A DNA stretch of 64,000 nucleotides. Origin: Sipunculus nudus (taxonomy: Eukaryota; Annelida; Sipuncula; Golfingiida; Sipunculidae). Positions 57,101 through 64,000 of this stretch are shown here, in pieces. Every line of letters begins with the position of its first letter. Position 1 is the first letter of the stretch. The DNA is taken from the NCBI GenBank assembly GCA_026874595.1, contig CM049322.1, positions 40,294,840 through 40,358,839 of the forward strand. Direction: 5' to 3'. The translations under genes and the position numbers were made by a program. A model generated the notes under the pieces. The model did not search any database. It saw only the letters and a program-made list of their open reading frames with translations, and had not been told where the DNA came from.

Positions 57101-58299
57101 AATGCTCTGAGTGGCACTCCAGTGTTAAGGATACCTATAATATTACATGATATTCCATTCAATTACATTTGTTCAAATTACATTAAATTTAGAACAGTGT
57201 TTTCATAAATTCACAGCAATACATCTTATTTAAATAGAAAAAATGATAATATTTATTTATTCATTTATAATGTAAAAACGATGAGAAATATTCAAGAATT
57301 CTTTCAGAGTAGAAATGATCAACATACCCAATATATATATATATATATACACACACATACACAAATATATATATATATTTCTATGATTTTTGCGTTTGCA
57401 TTTCTCAGTATGTATACAAAAAACAACAAAACTAAATATTGTTCGTATACAGTTTAGAATATCAATATTTTCTAGCTCAATGTGCTCCATATATAAATCG
57501 AATTCACTGCACATATAGCATAATGAGACAAGACTGTATTCGGGTATCCATGTAGAACGTTGAGCAGACAGGAGAAATGGTTTTTACGTCCCGTGGGAGA
57601 TTTGGTCGCCATACCATCTCTACCCCTTTATGAATATTTAACGACCTCACGGCGCGGAATTTGGTTTCTATGCTCATTTTGTAGCACTAAACCAAAGTCT
57701 GTTCTATTTTTGTCTCCTTGAATAATTTCGTCAGGGAACAAATAATCTTGCCTTTCGTGGAAAGAACCGTACTGTGGGAAGCTTAGTTGGATAATCGCTC
57801 GCTTTGTTGCTTTTTTATATGTAAGCATCTTTAAGGTGTTAGGGCAACATCCGATGAACAGAAGTTGTAGTCAATCTGGATGCTATTTTTTTTAGTTTAT
57901 CCCGGTGGAGGGCCTGAACCATTCACTGATATTCCTGACCGCCATTGTTCTAGCGTGCACAGCTTATGTGTGATCCAACCATGGAATACATGAATCATGA
58001 TCAGGATCATGTACGAGTTTTAAATTTAGCCCAAAATTTTTAAGGATTTTCCCGAAGGACAATAAAAATTGGGAGGGTTTGTTTGACATGTCAATAAATT
58101 TTAAATCCTGGTCCAAATCAGATAAAAGCCGCCGTTAATTTTATCACAGCACTCAACAAAAACGCACGTACAATACGAATACACGTTAATTTAAACTGAA
58201 TAAACCCTTTGGCATGGAGGAGACAGGGTTATGTAAATAAACAACATAGATCCTTTCTTAAATGAAGGCTTAAGCTAGTATGGCACCCACGTGAGGCAC

Positions 58300-58395
58300 A
58301 TGATATAAATATCTCGTGCTCACGCTTTATCATCTCATGAGCACAACCCGTATCTCATGCGAACTCAAAAGTATCTCTTGCGTTTGCGATTGAAA
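58300..58395 (+). repeat. short degenerate minisatellite, 'tatctcatgcg' type
   Basis: Repeated 'atctcgtgctcacg', 'atctcatgagcaca', 'atctcatgcgaact', 'atctcttgcgtttg' in steps of about 25-30 bp. It resembles the 51.05 kb minisatellite in composition. Confidence 0.45.
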
Positions 58396-59583
58396 ATATT
58401 TTGATATCTCCTTTACCAGTCACTTTATAAAGGAGAACAGATATATGAATCATCACTCACATGTAATTAACTGAATATATGTACTAAATGGAGTACGGGG
58501 TATTGAGGTTACAACGTTCATAGGAAACAGATCGAATAGAAAGTAAACGAAAGTACGGAAAGGTTTAAAACGTGGTAAGCGGAACGAAAAAGGCCGTGTC
58601 GTCATGAAAGGTCATAAACACAGGTCTTTCCCTTATAAAAAGTCCCAACTGCAATCTAATAAGGCCCGTCTGCACTGAAATCTAAAGGCATCGCTCGCGA
58701 AAGGTGACGTTTTCGGTGCGTTTGTTGTGCAAAATTACAGATGGAAATGGTTCAGGACCTTCCACTGGCGTGAGTCACATTTTACGTTTTATTTATTGTT
58801 ATTACAGACCGGCTTCCTCCTTGGGTGGTCTCTGTGGGAAGTACAAATAGACCCGATCCTTTGTCCACTCAGCATAAAACACGGCCCGTGGGTCGTTTGC
58901 CACGCATAGACCGCGGGACCATACAACCGTAAAGTTCCCAGGGTTTTAATGTAGACTGCAGGACAAACATACCAACTTTATGCCTACTTCCTTGGGTTCC
59001 ACTGCCATGAAAGAAACAGCCTTAACCAATCTAATAGTACCTTATGACCCGCGTGATAAGCTGCCCGCCCGGGGTCTCACGGCGACACAGGTGGATGTAC
59101 GCAACCTTCAAAGCCAAGCTGTATGTGCCAAGGCAAGGATGTAATCGCTGTATCTATTTTTATGTCATTATAAATGTCATCACCGTGACCCAATTCACCG
59201 GAGTCTATTCAATATTCTTTATGGCACGCTTGCCGTTGAAACCGAAGCTGTGTGCTAGCGGCACGAGGTCAATCGATTAATCAGTCTTCATCTCGCAGAG
59301 AACACACGAAAGAAATAAAATATCCCTATGAATAAATGTTTCTAAAACAGCTTAGATTTTCACTTTCTGGCGTCAACCCTGGCAATCCCTTTGGACCACG
59401 GGATTTGGAATCATGCCATATGCGGTTTTGTCTCTACTGAGAACGTTTATTATTCCCAATAATTTTCATTTATAACTGAAAGAATCTAATTACTGATTGG
59501 TTTCATTTCTTAGAAAATTAGTTTCTCGCGTGAAATGAGTGTTGATAATTTATAAAATACATAAATTTTTGTTATAGGTTTAT

Positions 59584-59584
<1 letters not shown>

Positions 59585-59638
<54 letters not shown>
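59585..59638 (+). repeat. (AT)n microsatellite
   Basis: About 54 bp of AT, 140 bp before the pearl-like element. Confidence 0.95.
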
Positions 59639-59640
<2 letters not shown>

Positions 59641-59875
59641 ATTCGGTGTATGACTATCATAAGCTTGTTCTTGTTTTCCAAGTGGTGATCTTGAAAATCT
59701 TTTGGGTGATTTCATCCCTAGAAAGAGCAGAGAACAAAAGGTAGATTGAACTAGAATACGGGTAGTCGACAAGCGACTACGTGTATCCGCCAAAATCAGA
59801 GAAGGACGGGTGAAGTGAGGCATGGATTGAGTGGCAAGGGGATATAGAGTTACATATGTAAAATATTAGTATTGG

Positions 59876-61005
59876 ATCTCTGCCACATAAACATGATTGT
59901 AGGTGGCACCACCTGTTATTTGAACTTGAAACTATCCAAGATATATACACATGCAAAATTTCAAGTGGAAAAGTCAAACCACTGCAGAGATATGAGTGAT
60001 TTTATCCCACAGCAGACAAACAGATGGACGCTGTGCAAACATGGTTGCAGGTGGCGCCACCTTTTGTTGTGTATGTTATAAAGCTATCCCAGGGCTACAT
60101 TTGTGTAAAATTTTTTTCCGGATCGGTCAAACGGTTCCCGAGATATGAGCTTGGATGTCTGCAGCGTTAACATGAATGTAGGTGGCGCCACCTGTCATAA
60201 AATCAAGGAAGCTATCTAGGATGTATACGCATGCCGAATTTTAGGTGAATTAGTCAAACCATTGCAGAGATATGAGTGATTTTAACCCCAGGCAGATGAA
60301 CAAATGGACACTGTGCAAACATGGTTGCAGGTGGCGCCATCTTTTGTTGTGTATGTTATAAAGCTATCCCAGGGCTACATTTGTGTAAAATTTTTTTCCG
60401 GATCGGTCAAACGGTTCCCGAGATATATGGGTTTATGTGTGGAGCGTCAACGTGAATGTAGGTGGCGCCACCTGTCATAAAATCAAGAAAGCTATCTAGG
60501 ATGTATATGTATGCCGATTTTTAGGTGAATTAGTCAAACCACTGCAGAGATATGAGTGATTTTAACCCCAGGCAGATGAACAAATGGACACCGTGCAAAC
60601 ATGGTTGCAGGTGGCGCCACCTTTTGTTGTGTATGTTATAAAGCTATCCCAGGGCTACATTTGTGTAAAAATTTTTTCCGGATCGGTCAAACGGTTCCCG
60701 AGATATATGGGTTTATGTGTGGAGCGTTAACGTGAATGTAGGTGGCGCCACCTGTCATAAAATTGAGAAAGCTATCTAGGATGTATATGCATGCCAAATT
60801 TTAGGTGAATTAGTCAAACCACTGCAGAGATATGAGTGATTTTAACCCCAGGCAGATGAACAGATGGACACTGTGCAAACATGGTTGCAGGTGGCGCCAC
60901 CTTTTGTTGTGTATGTTATAAAGCTATCCCAGGGCTACATTTGTGTAAAAAAATTTTCCGGATCGGTCAAACGGTTCCCGAGATATATGGGTTTATGTGT
61001 GTAAA
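59876..61005 (+). repeat. composite 280-bp tandem array with the palindrome AGGTGGCGCCACCT
   Basis: Two half-units alternate, each centred on an AGGTGGCGCCACCT-type palindrome at about 60049, 60180, 60329, 60459, 60609, 60739 and 60889. Steps are about 131, 149, 130, 150, 130 and 150 bp. The later units are most alike, and the first is the most diverged. Confidence 0.85.
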
Positions 61006-61152
61006 CAGACGCACAAACGGACGCTGGGCAGAGACGAAAGGTCAGAGGTCAAGGTCACTTGGTTAGGCACCAGTTCACATGTGACCCGATAATTTGTGTA
61101 AGTTTCGGAAAAATCTGTCCAGTAGTCTCAGAGGAGTTCTCCGGAAACGAAC

Positions 61153-61153
<1 letters not shown>

Positions 61154-61201
<48 letters not shown>
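61154..61201 (+). repeat. (CGG)16 trinucleotide repeat
   Basis: 48 uninterrupted bases of CGG in otherwise AT-rich DNA, near the 3' end of the pearl-like element. Confidence 0.95.
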
Positions 61202-61248
61202 AACCCGGTCAAAAACATAGTATCCGCAAAACTTCGTTTTGGCGGATA

Positions 61249-62507
61249 CAATTAATCGGCATCAACGTGTGACCATTCCTCTTCAATCGTCCGGATGCAC
61301 AACAGATGGACGGCTATAAAAGAACATTTACTGTTTGCGCGCGCAGCACAATTTGCATCTCCTGTTGCAACTCCTGCCGAAGATCTTTTCTATTCAATTT
61401 AAACCCTTTTCAGTTTGAGATTGTGGGGTCTTGTTAAGCTAAACTTTGAAATATCAAAACGTAAACGCCACAATCCAACAAAAAGCCCTTTGCTAACATT
61501 AGTAATACGCAAACCCCCCAAAAAGTTACTTATTTCCTTGAGTTCGTAGCGCAAAAACAATAATGTGCATATAATTCGCCATACAATTCTATTCCAAGAT
61601 ATTTTAATGGCCTACATCTACTCTCTTCCCTACATTGATACCGAAGCCATTGGTGATTTTTATTAGCCCTAGTGCATTGTGGGTATATCATTTTTTACAG
61701 GGTATCTTACTCTTGTGAGTACGATCCGGTGTAGACTGCACAAGTTGTAAGTACTGAATATCTTGCAGATTTGCTTTGTCTTCGATCAGGATCCTGACGT
61801 CACTTCAACTCTCACTGTTTGATATTAAAGGTACCTATTAACCTACTTCTTGAAAAAGAATTTATGTTATTTCTGGCTTCCTCTCTGTGTATATATTTAT
61901 GATCTAAAGGTTTTTCTGCTTATGAAAAGTTCTTATAACACCTCCGTAGAGGATGTATCAACAAGATTATACACAACGTGTTTGTATACACAGCTTTGTT
62001 GGCGAACGGGAAAAAAATTAACCTCGTGTCTTTGCATATATGTAGAGGCAGAAAAGTCACTTGTTGCAAAACGCCATTTAAAAAGCTCTTGCTTCTCTGA
62101 CTTACCACCAGATGCACTTGTTGAATTTGTTTTGATTATTTTGGAGGGCTTCCACATATTATAAATAAGTCAATTGATATCATCAAAACAAACAGCCTGT
62201 GGGCGGTGGTATCAACGTTCTTCGGCCCATTTTTAGGGATTGTCTTTAATTTATAAAGGTCAGATAGGTGATTGGGCCCCTTTAACTAATAAAAACAAAA
62301 CATGAAGGTGCTGCTGTTCATGTTGTGTATAAGTCAACTTTCAGTGCCCATGGTAGACCTACTGCACGCTTGAATAGAGCGGGGTACCAGTCTAATATCA
62401 CCTCCGATTTAAAAACAAAAAGGCTCTGTGATATGCAGTAGGGCATTTGCTGTAAATATAAACTTTTGGCTGTATCATGTCCTGCCATGCTCACTTAGAA
62501 GGCTAAA
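61249..62507. other. no gene seen
   Basis: AT-rich; frames at 61850-62164 (both strands) are short and unrecognised. Confidence 0.4.
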
Positions 62508-63335
62508 AAATAATTGAGACGGTTGTGAAATATGTGGTTCAGGTTCCGTCACATTATAGAATACAACAGGTTACGACTACATACGACTTGCAATCGTGGG
62601 GGGGGGGGGGTCACGGAATGTCGTGAGACGGTCGTACAGCACTACAACAGGTCACTAATGATCGCTGGGGGAAATTCTTTGATCATGCACGAAAAAATCC
62701 TCAAACCTTCATTACAACCGGAAAATGGGCTGCCCGATTGCGTCCAAATCTTGTGCATGCTGAATCTTACGTGCCACGCACGTCCTTTTTGCGTAATTTC
62801 GAGGTCGCAGACAGCCCGAAAGCCCGTACGGAGGCTGGGCTTGATCTCTACCTTTACAACCTCCATGGCCTCCATTCCATCCAAAATTTGCAGGGGACGT
62901 AAGTTCCCCAAAATTCGTGCTTCCAGTTGGGACCAAGGCTTACGACTGGCCTGGTCGAGAGTATTTGTAGATGGTCGCAAGTTGTGTTTAACCAGTGGCA
63001 GACTGTCCTGGGGTCGTCTTACGATGGTCTTTTCCAGTCGCCACCAATAACATGACTCTACGACCAAACGTAAACGTGTGCGAAGGTGGTGTCACAACAG
63101 ACATAATAATATTGCACGATAACATAAGACAAGTCGCAACATTGTCATGGACGATTTTACGCTGATCGTACGGCCAGTCGTAAAAGGCCGCACGACATGT
63201 TGCAGGTCGTCACTGCATGGTGGTCGTGAGATAGTTTTATCATACTGTGCCGACACTATTATTATGCTAAGAAGTCGCAGTCAATCGTCATCGTTTTTGC
63301 GACTGGTCGCGGTCGCAGGGTGGCCGTAGCTCGGT
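62508..63335. repeat. CGAC/GTCG-rich segment, probable unrecognised repeat
   Basis: The 0.8 kb is unusually dense in cgac/gtcg words, mostly near its two edges ('ggtcgtacagcac', 'gactggtcgcggtcgcag'). Overlapping open frames of up to 172 aa exist on both strands (62532-63050 plus, 62642-63067 minus), but I recognise neither. A palindrome-rich mobile element is likely; its ends are not clear. Confidence 0.35.
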
Positions 63336-64000
63336 TATGAGATGGCCCTTTTTAGGGCCACAGTGATGACGTTACCCTCTAAATATTGAGAAAAATAGCA
63401 TTAAAACATTTATCTGCTTATCTCACTTTACTCGGAGTAACTTATATTCCTTTTACGAGTTCATATAATATTTGTTATGTTGAGGATAACCACTGATCGG
63501 AACGGAACCTCGCTATAAAGTTTCGTCCGACTACAACAATAAAGCAGACATTAAAAAAACGGAGTCAAATCAGGAAATTCGCTTTGTATAAATACGTCTG
63601 CGACGGGTAAGTCAAGTGTTAACTTAATTCAGTGACGTCACACGTTTGAACTAGCGTAGTCGATTGGGTATTCAATACCAAAATTAACTTATCATGTTGG
63701 GAATTTCAGAAATACATGGGGGACTGGCCCGTGTGTATCTAACGGCCCGTGCCAAAGTGATTTCCATGCCGGCGACGTAATTAGTTGAGTCGGTATACGC
63801 CAGGGAATAGCAAGTATCCAATTCTCTTATAGAGGCTCTGCACTCCGATTCGTAATATGATTGGTTGGCACTCAACGCTAAAGCGATACTATATCAGGGT
63901 TATATTTGCAGTGCTGCATTGAATATGCAAAATAAATATCCACTAATTTAGGACCTATAGTTAGTGAGCTCTTATTGAGTAACATTATTTAATGATGTAT
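63336..64000. other. no gene seen at the window end
   Basis: A minus-strand frame of 63 aa at 63684-63875 has no recognised features. Confidence 0.4.

Larger units (their letters stand above)
52401..59584. other. upstream intergenic DNA, no gene seen
   Basis: It contains the GA run at 54049, a C-rich patch at 54840-54930, short AT runs at 57331 and the degenerate minisatellite at 58300. A less AT-rich patch at 56690-57030 has frames on both strands with no recognised product. The promoter of the receptor gene may be here or nearer exon 1, but I cannot point to it. Confidence 0.35.
59782..61248 (+). mobile_element. pearl/helentron-like element with 280-bp tandem repeats and (CGG)16
   Basis: The left end GTATCCGCCAAAA (59782) is the exact inverse of the right end TTTTGGCGGATAC (61236-61248). 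The right end also folds on itself (tatccgcaaaac ttc gttttggcggata), giving a terminal hairpin. A second hairpin, gtagtcg/cgactac, lies just outside the left end. Inside are about 3.5 units of 280 bp, then three AGGTCA half-sites and (CGG)16. No transposase is present. Confidence 0.6.

Noticed and set aside
59876-61005. CRISPR-like array
   Set aside because: Units are contiguous 280-bp tandem repeats without unique spacers, in a eukaryotic context.

Overview
The window looks like AT-rich animal DNA, most likely from a mollusc and probably a bivalve. The support is one divergent nicotinic-acetylcholine-receptor-like (nAChR) gene of the kind expanded in lophotrochozoans, GT-AG introns, tRNA-derived SINEs, Ty3/gypsy-type LTR relics and several elements with the build of bivalve 'pearl'/helentron-associated repeats. 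The organism call is an inference; no marker gene fixes the species.

Layout. 1-4.8 kb holds old repeats, including a minus-strand tRNA-SINE. 4.8-15.8 kb is a block of local duplications: a tandem unit with a purine-rich (GA)n core, and inside it two nearly perfect palindromes set back to back (6305-10466 and 10468-13482). 16-19.8 kb is intergenic, with a pearl/helentron-like element at 17.5-18.1 kb. 19.89-50.96 kb is the single clear gene, on the minus strand: six coding exons (1,476 nt, 491 aa predicted) with matching splice phases and a 26 kb first intron. That intron is filled with a LINE relic, a non-autonomous hAT-like element with a target-site duplication, a solo LTR, SINE copies, a pearl-like element and a hairpin element carrying a hammerhead-ribozyme-like core. 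51-64 kb is upstream or intergenic sequence with a tandem-repeat element (59.78-61.25 kb, including (CGG)16) and an unresolved CGAC-rich repeat (62.5-63.3 kb).

The receptor keeps the Cys-loop, four membrane segments and the vicinal cysteines of alpha-type subunits. It has lost most of the aromatic residues that bind acetylcholine and has an arginine inside M2, so it is probably a lineage-specific subunit with altered ligand or conductance. The most unusual structure is at exon 2: a 70-bp tandem repeat has copied the splice acceptor together with the first part of the exon, leaving two intact 24-nt microexon-like units in the correct phase directly upstream of the real exon.

Only about 2.3% of the window is recognisably coding for a host protein. 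All calls were made by reading the sequence; no database search was run.
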